NCBI RefSeq assembly: GCF_022581195.2
Contig: NC_061470.1
Coordinates: 11,346,001-11,410,000, forward strand
Length of the DNA stretch: 64,000 bases
DNA from: Helicoverpa zea
Lineage: Eukaryota > Arthropoda > Insecta > Lepidoptera > Noctuidae
Reading direction: 5' to 3'
Made by a program: the position numbers and the translations under genes. This document shows, one piece after another, positions 35,641 to 46,991 of this stretch. The notes beneath the pieces are model-generated. The model saw only the letters and a list, made by a program, of their open reading frames with translations, searched no databases and was not told the origin of the DNA. The stretch's first letter is position 1; each line of letters starts with the position of its first letter.

Positions 35641-38154
35641 GTACATTGTTTATTTTAAACTATTCAAAAATCATGCTATTTTTAAATTACCTTTCCAGTC
35701 TGCTGGCCTCCAGTCAAAACAACGTAATACAGTGTAGGGAGATCTTGAAGGGCCCATTACGAGCTTACAAGATTAGCGTCAACTGCTTTCAAAGATAATA
35801 TAATTTCATTTGATAGCTCTAAACGATAACCCAACAAATGCGGCTCAATTCAATTTGCTGCTATTACGGGGAGGTTAATTGTTCAAGTCTGGTGCCTCAA
35901 TAAATTGTCAAATGGTCTGGAAGAGGAATGTGGTAATCGTAACTGGGAATATGCTGAGGATGGGTGATTACTTTTTTATGTCGCATTGCCGTCCCATCGG
36001 ACTATGAGAGTGAAGGTATAGTGAGTGCACATATGTCCAAGCAAATGTGCGTGCACTATAATAAGTCCTGCGCAGTTGGCTAATCTTCTTACATGAGAAC
36101 AGAAGCCGTGACTAATATTCGACTAGGAGGAGATACTTAATCATCATCATCAAAACGATTTCTATACCTATTATTCCATCATCAAAAATAAATAAAAACA
36201 GAATGGCTTACGTTAAAGCTGAAGCTCATTCAATTATATAATTGAAAAGTCAAGGTCCGTGGAAAATTACCTACAACAGAGCGATGAGCAATATCGTTAT
36301 TTAATTTTTCTTCTCCATTTAGCAGTTCCTAAACAAATTATCATAGCAAAGTTTTACAAGTAGACGAGAAGACATAAATATATTTTCAATGTCACTGAAA
36401 GTAAAAATACAGGTGAATCCTAACTTTTCTTGAGGTTTTCATGTCAAACTTTTCCTTATATCACGTCAGTCAAATAAAACTCGTTGAAATGTCCTCAACA
36501 TGACAAAGTTGGCGTGTTCTTGCTATCGCTGTCCCCACAGAGTGGTTTGCGATGAAACTTGTCCCAACGGAGAGGGGAGGGGGAGGGTACAACATGAAGA
36601 CGTTTTTTACCTCTGGTAACCAGCCTCTAGAGAAACGTTAAGGGATTGTATGTTTAAGCTATCTGCGTGAAGGAATGTTACATCAATATGTTTGTCAATG
36701 TATGGAAAACCACTGTTGGATCCAAATATTAATCTATATCTATGCAAATATAAACTGCGGGTGACAGCCATCTATATGTAGGTACCACAATCAGTGTTCA
36801 ATGTAGCGACACCCAGTTATTGCGGGCAATCCGTCTGGATAGAACCTAAATACTGGGACCGAGCTGTCTAGATAATATTTTTACGAGTTTTTCTAATTCC
36901 AAATCAAGTTTATGGACGAAAAACTGTATCTAACTGAAACATTCCAACTAAATATAATACATAAACATTTATATTCGGCCTAGTCATATTATGTATACAA
37001 AAAGGTTCAGTCCTTATCTAGATAGCTGTCTCACAAGAGTGATTTACATAAATATCTGATGAACTAGACGTATTTACGTGAATATCACATAAATAAGCAT
37101 TGTACTGCAGAGTACACGAGAAGAACAAAACATAAATAAATATTATTCAAAGGTAAGGACGATGGACGATAGTATGGCCTGACTTTAAATAATACCCACA
37201 TTCTATTCCACATGACCGAAGCTTTATTCATGTGTTTTTTTCTTTTTCTTTCTTTAGCTTAGGAGAAATAGTGGTTTTCTTAGAATGCATGTTTGTTTTA
37301 AAAATTAAGGGGATGTTACACGACTAGATTTCCATGAAATAGGATATAGGTAAAAGTGACTGCTTTTGCTACGAGCGTATACTAAAAATCTTCCATACTA
37401 GTGCAGAGCAAACAAAATCCGTCAGAGACCGCATGAATGAGCTTGTTCGCTAGAGAATGGCAGCCGCCCACACCGCGACGTCAAGATAAAGTCACCTGCT
37501 TTGTGTCTAAATATTTCCAACCAAAGTATATTTAATGTATGAGTGATGTATAATATAAATAAGACACATTTAGCATTAAAACTTAAACAAATGTAAAACT
37601 ACATCGATTTGTTTTCAAACTACACGTACCTCCTTCCTTTATCTCAGCTCTATCCCATAAGTAGAATCATAAATAAGCCTTACTTATACACACATAACGC
37701 GAGTATTATTAAATCTACGTATACTTCCGTCGAGCACTCTCTTGAAATAATAACCTCGTTGCCAAAATCCCTCAATATAGTGACAGCATCAGTCGAGGAG
37801 TAATATAATTAGTTTATTTTCATTAAGCGAGCTTACACATTGCCGGTAATTAACACACAAAATTGCCAATGAATTTTAAATGGAGCCCTTGAATGTACGG
37901 AGCGAAGGGAGAGTAAGCTAATTATGTTAAACATTAACATTTTGTACTGAGCAGCCGAAAGCCTTTCACTAAAAATAGACTTTCAGAACAAAGTCAGTTA
38001 AGCCTTTGTCTTGATATTGAATTTAGTTAGACACTTTCGTGTTTCGTTAGGATATTTCCTGGATCAAAGTTAGCTTTTTGAAAACTGAAGTTTGTGTGCC
38101 AAATATCCATTTCGTTTTATCTATGCATTTACAATATAAGATCAGACTGGTTAA
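35641..38154. other. intergenic, no gene seen
   Basis: AT-rich with only short ORFs. Nothing else could be supported. Confidence 0.4.
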
Positions 38155-38430
38155 CCTCAAATGAGGAGATACCGTCTTCCGAATTCCCTGCGGCACGATA
38201 CATCGATGCTCCAGCATTGGATGAAGGCCACTCGCTCATACAGCGCGCGCAATGTACTCGGCCGCGCTCCCCCGGGCAGGCTTTCAATGTTGAACCAAAG
38301 CGCGTTACTGCTACCAACAAACATCACAATCACTGTTCCAATTTCTCCCGGGAATCGAACCCGCCACTTTGTAAGCTGCACCGCTCCTACCGAATCTTGG
38401 AATATTGTTGTTACACTGCAATCCAAATGT
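38155..38430 (-). repeat. tRNA-related SINE candidate
   Basis: On the minus strand a B-box GGTTCGATTCC lies at 38361-38351, and an A-box-like CGGTAGGAGCGG about 30 bases upstream. It is preceded by CCAAGATT and followed by roughly 200 bases of non-tRNA sequence. Complete tRNA folding is not evident. A pol III SINE head is the best guess; ends and target duplication were not defined. Confidence 0.4.
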
Positions 38431-38787
38431 TTCAGCTTTCACTTGCATTGCAAAATCAACCTTGGATGTGGAACATAGAATACATTTTAGCTTGTAAGTG
38501 ATGTGTCGTATAATGAGTAACGTGTAAGAGAAAGTCATAATTAGTGAAGACTGCATGTATGAAGAACGTTTAGGAGTTTGTGTCGGTTTAAATATATGCA
38601 CATTTGAGCACAAGCCCCAGCTGTGGCACTCATTATGCGAGACGCGTCTTAGCTATAAAGACACGATCAACTGCGGCTAAGTTCTCCTCATTTTGGTTTA
38701 ATGATGCAAAATACATTTAGTGGGGAATAATCTACATGCTACAGTAAGAGTACCGCACATTGCAAACTTTTAGTCGGTTATTGAAAT

Positions 38788-38950
38788 GAAATGAAATGAA
38801 ATTTATTTATTTGCCAGAATATAGGTACAATATGATGGTCGATACAATAAAAAAAAATATGGTCTCACTATATTCGACTTATAATTAGTCATGCAAATAT
38901 TTAAAGTTCTATAATCTTATAGCTAAAAAAGTACCTACAATCATTTTACA
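38788..38950 (-). repeat. LINE 3' UTR and ATTTC tail
   Basis: Follows the RT fragment at 38951-39724 on the minus strand and ends in a short ATTTC repeat (38788-38806, read as GAAAT on plus), the expected 3' terminus of the truncated element. Confidence 0.5.
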
Positions 38951-39724
38951 TTAAAACTCTTTCTCCTCTAGGTACTCTTTGACTGTATAAAAACATTTAT
39001 CAATAAGCCAATTTCTGAGGGACCTCTTAAATTTACTCATTGGTAGGTCTTTAATGCGAGATGGTAGCTTATTGTATATTCGAATGCACATTGGGTAACA
39101 ATTTCTACGGTACAATTCGGTTCTCATAAATGGTAAATTTAATTTCTTTGGGAATCTACAGTTAAATGTGCAATGATCACCAAGTTTCTTAAACATATCT
39201 TCATACAATTTTGTAAATTTGCAAACTTCCTCTATATAAATGCATGCAAGTGTTAGAATTTTTAGCTGTTTGAAAAGCGGTTTGCATGATGTTAAATTAT
39301 CCACATTACAAATAGCTCGAATACACCGTTTTTGTGAGACAAAAACTCTGCCAACATGCACCGAGTTTCCCCATATTAAAATGCCATATCTTAATACTGA
39401 TGCGACATATGCATGGTAGGCTTGCATAGTCGCCTGTTTTGTGGAAACATTACCTAATCGCCACAAAGCATATGCAAATCTGTCGATTTTTCCGCACACT
39501 TTTTCCACATGACCGCTCCACGAACATCGTTCATCAAAAACCATTCCTAGAAAGGTGGTTTTGTCCGTTTTATTTAATGATTTGTTATTTAGTTTTAAGT
39601 TTAGGCTCGTTTTAGTTGCATCTTTATTGTAAAATTGTATGTAATTTGTTTTGTCTACATTAGGTTTTAAATTATTATTTTCCATCCACTTGGCTATTTC
39701 ATTTATTGTACAGTTGATTTCATC
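38951..39724 (-). pseudogene. LINE reverse transcriptase C-terminal fragment
   Basis: An open frame of about 257 codons. It continues 13 codons upstream of its first ATG (39685) to a stop and abrupt change at about 39725, which is the truncation point. It begins inside the RT palm end: residues N-L-K-P-N-V-D-K-T-N-Y-I-Q-F follow the catalytic motif in LINE RTs. It continues with FLGMVFDERCSWSGHV, a thumb region, SVLRYGILIWG and QKRCIRAICNV, as in CR1/Jockey-type elements. The FADD-containing core and endonuclease are missing. Related in type to the fragment at 21530-21940 but not the same copy. Confidence 0.8.
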
Positions 39725-40186
39725 CTATATATATATATTAGTTTGTTCGAGCTCATAAATCAGTGTGAAAATGAATAGTAATATCCACATAACATCGATC
39801 AGGTATTTGGCCGGTAATTTTTTTTTTCCAATCATCAGGCCATGTTTATCTGCAATGTACGGGTACTCTAAATACATAGTACGCCGTGATGAACTATAAC
39901 AACACAATTTCCTTTGAGTTTGAACAGGAATGTTCGAGAAGGAATCTTGAAAGAAGTGCACTTGTTAGAGCATCGGCCAGTGCGATACAACTGCAGCAAT
40001 AAAAGCAATCGCGGAACAACTTGCGAGAACTTGTAACGATATCCTCAGAGCTGGGGACTTGGGAGCAAGACATAGTTTCCAATATAACATATATTGTAGT
40101 CGGTTTATATGTTGCACTAGTTGACACAACAGGTAATACGTATGCTCCTTATTAGTAAATATCTCAGGTAGATATTGTTGATAATA
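39725..40186. other. intergenic, no gene seen
   Basis: Begins with a (TA)n run adjoining the LINE truncation point. Only chance ORFs. Confidence 0.4.
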
Positions 40187-40256
40187 TTATGGGTTTTAGT
40201 TAGTAAAAGTCTCACGCTGCTAACCCACAGCGGGAGGAGTCATTTCCCATCACAAA
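40187..40256 (+). repeat. R1-type LINE 3' UTR relic, opposite strand
   Basis: Carries TTTTAGTTAGTAAAAGTCTC and GCTAACCCACAGCGGGAGGA, the reverse complement of the 3' UTR block at 40430-40500, and stops at CACAAAAAGA. It is a separate small insertion in inverted orientation, just outside the full-length element. Confidence 0.55.
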
Positions 40257-40386
40257 AAGAGGTTATAAGATGTAGTGCTTTAAAAAAAGGTTATAAGATC
40301 TAGTGGTACAGCTATAATATAATTTACCGAGAAAAGACAAATCGAAAGGAAAGGCATAACAATTTCCTTACCATTATGATATTTTC

Positions 40387-40400
40387 TTATAAAACACCTT
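40387..40400. repeat. target site duplication of R1-clade LINE (3' side)
   Basis: TTATAAAACACCTT, identical to 46319-46332 at the other end. The element's A-rich tail (T-run on the plus strand) begins immediately after it. Confidence 0.8.
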
Positions 40401-40708
40401 TTTTTTTCCGACGTCAAAAATCATCAAATGACCCCTCCCGCTGTGGGTTAGCAGCGGTGAGGGAGTGTCAGACTCTTACTGACTAAAAACCGTCGTGTTC
40501 CGTCATTGGCCTTTTATGTACCAGGGCCGCGGTATCTCTTTCGAACAACCCGCAGCCCCGGCAGGCCTTGGCCCTGCTGGGCCCCGCTGGGGTTGCTGAC
40601 ATCTCTTTGAGGAGCGCGTGGAACAACGCACGCCGTCGACACGGGTCTGTCGTCTAAGCAGATAGAGGGACGATGAGCCACCCAAACTCACCGCCCACAG
40701 ACCCACGC
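40401..40708 (-). repeat. R1-clade element 3' UTR
   Basis: Holds the module CACTCCCTCACCGCTGCTAA / CCCACAGCGGGAGGGGTCAT that recurs at 21366-21512 and 40187-40256, and the upstream portion (40505-40708) that recurs in the fragment at 48275-48978. Ends in an A-rich tail on the minus strand. Confidence 0.7.
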
Positions 40709-43700
40709 CTACGGTGGCCGGGAGTCATCACGCGACACCCGGCGCCCATGGTGTCTACCTGGTCCAGCGCGGCGGCCGGGATGAGAGGTGCGTACTCTCT
40801 GGCGTTCCGCCTCCTCCTTCTCGAGCATGACCGCTTCGCAGAAGGAGGCGACGGCATCCCATTCCCTCTCGCCCCGGACCATGGCCTGAACCAGGGCCGG
40901 ACGCGAGAGGTCGCCGCCGCCCAAAGCCTCGACGAGGACCCGGCGGTGCCCCTCCCATGCGGGGCACACCTGGACTGTGTGGTCCACCGTGTCCTCGGGG
41001 CTGTCCGCACAATGGTGACACCCGGGCGCCTCCTCACGACCGATTCGGTGCAGGTACCTCCCGAAACAACCGTGTCCGGTGAGGACCTGCGTCATGCGGT
41101 ACGTGAGAGCGCCATGACTCCTCCCGAGCCACTCCTCAAAGAGGGGACTTACCGCCACGATGGTGGCGTGCCCTGCACTGGGTTGCGACAGTCCCTCCCT
41201 CCAGGCCACCATGAGATCGCGCCGGAGCTCTGCCCGCTGCGCGACAACTTGCCGCGGCAACGGGGTTTCCCCCCGGTGCTGAGCCTCCTCGCGCCAGTCG
41301 TACAGGCGCAAGAAGACTCTCGCCTCCAGATCCCACGGTGGCAGTCCGGCTAGTAGGCCAGCTGCTTCGCGGGAGATCGTGCGGTACCCCCGGATTAGCC
41401 TGATGGCTATCACCCTTTGGGGCACGTTCAGGTAGTGTATGGCCCGCTTCCGTACCGAACGTGCCCATACCGGGGCCCCGTAAAGGGCCATGGACCGCAA
41501 GACTCCCGCGTAGAGTTTACGGCACGGGGCGTTTGGGCCTCCCAGGTTGGGCAGGAGCCGCCTGAATGCAGCACCTGCCTTCTCCAGTTTGGGGCCCAAA
41601 CGTCGGAAATGCTCGACGAAGTTCCACCGGCTGTCGAGGACGAGTCCCAGGTATTTCATCGCCCTCTCGACGCCGATGGGAACCCCCCCCCACCGTGACT
41701 TGGGAGCCTGAAGGTGGCGCGTTCCGAAGCCCATGAAAGCACATGGCCTCGGATTTGTGCAAGGCCACCTCCAGGCCCAGCAGCTGGATCCTCTCGATTA
41801 CTGTCACAACCCCGCGCGTCATTAAGTCGGCCGCCTCCTGGTGCGACCTCCCCTGTGCCAGAACCAGCGTGTCGTCAGCGTAGCAGACCACGCTGACGCC
41901 GCTAGGGAGGTCGGCGCGCAGCACCCAGTCGTAGCCGATGTTCCACAAGAGCGGCCCCAGAACCGACCCTTGCGGAACACCGCACGACATCTCTCGCCGG
42001 TTCCATTCCCCGTTGTGACCAGGATAGATGATGGACCTATCCGACAGATAGGCCTCGACCACGCGACGAAGGTAGGTCGGCACCCGGTGGTACCGGAGTG
42101 CCTCCCTAATGCAACTCCAGGGAAGGGTGTTGAAGGCGTTGGCGATGTCAAGAGACACCGCCAAGACGAGAGAGCTCTCACGCGCATGATGGCGTCCACC
42201 GTTGAGCGCCCCCTGCGGAAACCGAATTGGTGGTCCGCAAGGTCCGGCCCAGTCCCCCCCAGGTGCGCGACGAGGCGGTTTGCGATAACTCGCTCAAAGA
42301 GCTTGCCCGCCTCGTCGAGCAACACGATGGGCCGGTATGCGGACGGAGAGTCCGCAGGGCGCCCCGGTTTCCGAACGAGGACCAGTTTCCCTGTCTTCCA
42401 GCGAAGTGGGAACTGGCCCCTCTCCAAGCATGCGCTGAGAAGCCCCCTAAGTCGAGGCCCGAGAGCCTCAAGGGCTAGGACCCAGGCCTTGCCAGGCAGG
42501 CCGTCAGGCCCTATGGCGGTGTTTTTGGCTTTCAGCCTAGCCACCGCCACTCTCAGGTCCACCCCAATCACCTCGGGGACATCGTCGTCGTCGGAAGTGT
42601 GGTCCGTAGTTGACACCGCTGGTTGCAGAGACATGGGCGGGGGAGAGTGTTCCCCGCGCGAAGGGAACAGACCGCTCACCACCTCCTCCACCAGCTGAGG
42701 CCGAAGACTTTGGGTCAGCGGGGGGGCCCATGGGCGGAGCTTGCCCCGCACCATTTTGTACGGGCGCCCCCACGGGTCCCTGTCCAGAGACTCCAGCAGC
42801 TCCGCATTGGCCACCTCCTGGCCTGGATGATGGCCAATTGGAGGGCGGTCTTCGCAGCTCTGTATCCCTCGTACAGCTCTGCTTCCCTGGCTTCTGCATC
42901 CGGAGGGCGGATGCGCAGCCTGCGGTGTCTGGTGTACAGGTGCCTCGCAGCGACGCACGCCTCTCGAAGGGCCGCGATCTCGCAAGACCACCAGTACACC
43001 TGGCGTCGGGCCCGTCTCCCTGGCGGGGCTCGGGGCATGGCCACGTCACAAATCTCGGACATGGTCTCCCGGAACCACTCCGCCTTGTCGTTGATGTCGG
43101 CGGGCCTGTCCGGTGATGACACCCCGGCCCGCACGACTGAGGCTTCCAGGAGAAGCTCCCGGTCAAGGTGCCTCAGCGCCCAACGTGGACCACTCGGGGT
43201 CTGCAGAACCGGCGCGCTAGGGTTCTGGGCGGAGACGTCAAACTGGAGGTACCAGTGATCGGAGTAGGTCTCCACCCTCTCCTCCACGCGCCAGTCAAAG
43301 ACACGCGGCAGCAGAGCGGGGCTGGCGAATGAGATGTCCACCACTGACTCGCCCCGCATCCGTACACACGTGGGGACAGAACCCCGATTGAGGACGACCA
43401 GGCCTACTTCCAGCGCCCAGTCCTCCACCATCCTACCCCGTGCATCTGTGCGTCGGGAACCCCAGGCCAAGTTCTTGGCGTTGAAGTCCCCTAACACTAG
43501 CACAGGGAGGGAATAACTTCCGACGACGATGGACAACTCCAGGAGGGAGTTGTGGAACTCGGCGAAAGTTCGGCTCGGGGAGAAGTACACCCCCACGACG
43601 ACTATCTCCCCGAACCGTGCTGCGACGCAACCCCTTCCACTCTCCACCCCTTCGAGGGAAGGAGTACCAGCGGCGGCCGACGTCACTGAGCCGCTAAGGT

Positions 43701-43860
43701 CCTTAACCCAGTCATCCCTGGGAAGGACAAAGTACGGCTCAGCGACCACGGCGATGTTGATCGACCACTGCGCCATGCTTTGGAGCAACAGATCCTGGGC
43801 ACGGGCGCAGTGGTTGATGTTCGCCTGGAGGAAGCGTAATGGAGCCAGACTAGCACTCCA
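40709..43860 (-). pseudogene. R1-clade ORF2: endonuclease-reverse transcriptase, frameshifted
   Basis: The APE endonuclease (43860 to about 42825) shows VVAEPYF, VLGDFNAKNLAWG, SVVDISFAS and SDHWYLQF, all catalytic landmarks. RT fingers follow in another frame (about 42825-42170: YRPIVLLDEAGKLFERVI, QFGFRRGRSTVDA). The palm is in a third frame (42164 to about 41725: SLDIANAFNTLPW, GVPQGSVLGPLLWN, catalytic YADD). The thumb and C-terminus (to 40709) have KYLGLVLDSRW and a CHHC-x9-H-x4-C knuckle followed by PAWEGHRR. So there are three frameshifts, near 42825, 42170 and 41725. The ORF2 frame opens at 43860, just after an in-frame TGA and overlapping the end of ORF1 by about 11 bases; it has no ATG before 43776. 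No RNase H domain seen. Confidence 0.85.
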
Positions 43861-45769
43861 TCACGTCTTCCTCCTCTTCAGACGCAGAGACGGGCGCTGC
43901 AGCAGTGGCGACGGCGTCGAAAGCGGCGGCAGCGTTGGAGGCGGCGGCGGCCGCAGGAGCTGCGGTGGTGGCCACTGCGGAGGTGGTTGCGGTGGTGGCG
44001 GTTGCGGCGACAGACGGCCGGCCCTTGCCCTTACCCTTGGTCTTGGCGGGTGGGGCACAGGACTTGCTTCCTGCCCGGTGTTCGGCCGGCTTGCCAGCAG
44101 CCGCACATGCAGTGCAGTGCGGCGCGGCACTACAAGCCACGGCCTTGTGTCCGGGCTGACCGCAGCGGAAGCAGAGGGCGCTGCGGTCGACCTCCGAGGT
44201 GCAACGAACACCTACATGATGCCCGACGTGGCATCGGAAGCACCTCAGGGGTCTAGGGTCCAGCAACTTGACCTGTGCCGACACCCAACCAACCAGTAAC
44301 CTACGGCCGCCGACTATGGTCTTGGCCGCCACCACGGGGCAGCTCACCGTGACGGTGCACGTGCCCCTGAAGTCGGGACGTATGGTGCCCGCCTTGACTT
44401 CGTCGGCGGAGCACCCACCCGTCCTAGCGACGGCGGCCACCACCTCCTCCGCAGTAACTGAGTCGTCCAGGCCCATGATGCGCAGATCCGCGCACTTGTA
44501 GGGCCTGGAGACTCGGGCATCGTCCGCACTTATGGACGCCCTGAGCCTCTCGGCTAGAGCGTCTGCGGCGGGCCCACTGGCCGCTCCTGGGACCTCCAGC
44601 ATTCGGGCGCCCGTTGCAGTCACCCTGAGCCGGAGGCCGGAGGTGATACCTAGCTCCTGCAGGTTCACCGCCTCCTTAGCATGAACGAGTACGTCGCGGT
44701 ACGACACGCCCCTCTTGGCCGCGTCCGGCTGTAGTGTAACTACTACAGCCGCGGTCTTGGGGGCGCGGAGCTGCGTCGCGGCGGCTCGCTCCTTGCGCCG
44801 CTGCCTTTGGGCCTTCTTTCTGGCCGCCTTGGCCGCCCTCCGTCTTTTTTTCTTTTCCCCCACCACCTGCCACTCGGACTGAGTGGCAGGAGAGGTAGGG
44901 GCCGCAGATGGAGTCGGCTTCGGAGGGCGTTTCGCCACTGGTGCCGACGACGGAACCGGTGCTGGTGTTGGCACCGGGGTCCTCTGCGCCTGGACCGCTG
45001 TTGCGGCCTTGGGCTTTAGCTGGGCGGCCCGCTCGGCGCCGCCACAGGTGGCTTGTTCGGCGGTCCCCTTCTGGGCGGGGGTGCCGCTGCAGCCGCAGCC
45101 GCATAAGAGGCCCTTTGGGCCGCTGGGGGCTTCGGCGCCACGAGGAGAGGCCGTAGGACCCTGCCCTCCAGGACGGAGAAGCGGGCCTGGAAGGCCGCCA
45201 TCTCCTGCCGAACCAGGGCCAGGACCTGGCTCTCCACCGGGGAGGGCTGCGGCCGCTGTGAAGTGGTCCCGCTGCGTTCGGCCTCCTGCTCCCTCATCTT
45301 TCTCAGGTCCGCCCGGAGACTCCTGTTCTCCTCGAGATCAGGGCGGCCGTGAGACGAGCGACTTCCTCTTGCAGCTTGGCCAGATCGCTCTTTGGAGCCT
45401 GGCCGAAGCTTGCTTAGGCTGCCGCAATGATTGTGGCCGAGGCCGAGTCAATCGCCCTCTGCTTGTTGGCCTTGAGGCGCTTTTGGGACACGCCCTTGAA
45501 CGCGGCCGCCACCGTCTTGGCGAAATTGGCCCTCCGCTCCTGGTCAGAGCCGACGGCCGCCAAGTCCTCCTCGGAGGAGCTCTGTTGAGCTGCACCTCCC
45601 TTGTTCTTGGGCGTCTCAGCGACCCTCCCCTTCTCCGGCCTCCGGTCGGCCTTTTTGGCCGGGGCCCCGCGGCCACCGGAGGAAGACCCCAAGAGGACTC
45701 GGAGTCCGAGTCCTCATCCCACTCCCTTTCTTCGTCTTTGTTTTTGTTTTTTTCAGTTACAGTTTCCAT
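43850..45769 (-). pseudogene. R1-clade ORF1: gag-like nucleic-acid-binding protein, frameshifted
   Basis: The likely start is the ATG at 45769 (METVTEKNKNK). The coding thread moves through frames: acidic N-terminus to about 45700, then an Ala/Lys-rich part (45692-45414), then 45297 to about 45000 (VLALVRQEMAAFQARFSVLE, possible coiled coil), and the main C-terminal part 44974-43850. The last has a basic tract (EKKKRRRAAKAARKK), then CFRC-x4-H-x4-C, CFRCGQPGH-x4-C and a longer C-x2-C-x8-H-x6-C knuckle, the three-knuckle set of R1/Jockey ORF1 proteins. At least three frameshifts are needed to join them. It ends in acidic EEEEDVMEC. Confidence 0.8.
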
Positions 45770-46318
45770 ACAGTTCCCACGATAACGAGAGCAACTAAAC
45801 GTCGACCCCGGTAGTGGCCTCATACCGGGGCAAGCCTACATACTGTTGGGGGCGGCTGGCCCCAACAGGTGGGAGCGCTAACGACCGTGTCCCCCACGGC
45901 CATTCATCCCCTCGCCGCGCTCCCAAAACTTGGGATTGGGTGGTTTTTTATCTAAGAGGTGTCCTTCCTCTGGGCCGGATTAATCGCCCGGATTAAGCCA
46001 AGCCCTCGGCGGCGGCATTATACATGCCTCCGTCTGCCGTCCAGCCATCCCGGCTCAGCAAACCCGCCGAAAGGTTTGCTCTTCGTAGTACGAAGAGCAA
46101 ACGAGCACCGCTTTAGTGCGCCTGCACCTCCGTGGGTATGGCCGCATCCTTGCCATGCCCACAAGCGTCGACTGGTCAGGAGCGGCCCCTCCCTGGGTCC
46201 CTCTTTGTCTGGCCTCTCCCCTGAACCTTTCCGGCATGAGTATCTCTACCGGCAGAGCTTCAGGATCATAGAAGCACACAAGCCCCACCACGACAACGTG
46301 GGGACTCCCTCGGTGGGG
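45770..46318 (-). promoter_or_regulatory. R1-clade element 5' UTR with hairpins
   Basis: The extreme 5' end pairs CCCCACC with GGTGGGG to make a 7-bp stem enclosing an ACG/CGT mini-stem. A second perfect hairpin has arms 46074-46085 and 46091-46102 (GTTTGCTCTTCG / CGAAGAGCAAAC) around a 5-base loop. LINE 5' UTRs carry internal promoters and sometimes ribozymes; neither is demonstrated here. Confidence 0.5.
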
Positions 46319-46332
46319 TTATAAAACACCTT
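46319..46332. repeat. target site duplication of R1-clade LINE (5' side)
   Basis: TTATAAAACACCTT, matching 40387-40400. Confidence 0.8.
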
Positions 46333-46991
46333 AAAAAAGGTTAAAGATCTCATCATTTCTCTGATCTTTCCTATCTCGTTACATTAAGGAAGATTATTAA
46401 ATCCTTTATGCTAACAAAATACATATTGGAAAACTTTTTTTCGAAACCTTTTAGCTCTGTAAGTATTAGTTTTACCTATAGTCAAGAGTGGATTTGATTT
46501 ACAAACACAAGAATATCTTTCGCAATATTGTGTTCTGAAGAAATAACAATAGCTAGTTTTGTGAATCGGGTGACTGAAGTGCTCTCTGGAAGCACGATAG
46601 CAGAATTTAGTAGCGATGCAATGTGTTGAGTGCTCTTGTCAACTGCGACCAGGGTTGCACAATATTGGGAATATGGTTTTCATGTGTGATATTGTTCCTA
46701 GAAGTGCAGATTCTGTAGTTGCTATAATGCTATTTTATGACGTAATGTGTACATCAGATTTTCCTAACCATGTTGCTTTGCCAAATTATTGATCAATCTG
46801 CAAGGCTATAACTTAGCCCAATGTAGTACTAGATACAATTATTTCTTCAGCTTTGAATAATCGTATTAAGTAAATAAGTACTTCAAACGGGATATTTTCA
46901 CCTAGCATCAGAGGATTACCGGGAAATTATATAAGCAAGGTGTTTTGAAAGTGTTTTTATAAATAATTCCGCGAGATCTCCGGTTCAATAA
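46333..46991. other. intergenic, no gene seen
   Basis: AT-rich sequence between the R1-clade element and dispersed-element copy B. Confidence 0.5.

Larger units (their letters stand above)
40401..46318 (-). mobile_element. full-length R1-clade non-LTR retrotransposon
   Basis: Delimited by an exact 14-bp duplication. On the minus strand it starts CCCCACCGAGGGAGTCCCCA, has a 5' UTR of about 550 bases, ORF1 (gag-like with zinc knuckles), ORF2 (APE endonuclease, RT, C-terminal knuckle), a 3' UTR of about 300 bases and a short A-rich tail. It is far richer in GC than its surroundings. The order of parts matches R1-clade LINEs. The flanks are neither rDNA nor TTAGG telomere repeats, so this copy is dispersed. 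Both ORFs contain frameshifts, so the copy as written cannot make its proteins. Confidence 0.85.

Noticed and set aside
38351..38400. A functional tRNA gene
   Set aside because: The B-box is good but an acceptor stem and anticodon arm cannot be formed by eye, so a SINE head is more likely.
40673..41353. 226-codon plus-strand ORF and other long plus-strand ORFs at 40.6-45.8 kb
   Set aside because: They are antisense shadows of the GC-rich R1-clade ORFs, whose minus-strand frames carry the endonuclease, RT and zinc-knuckle motifs.
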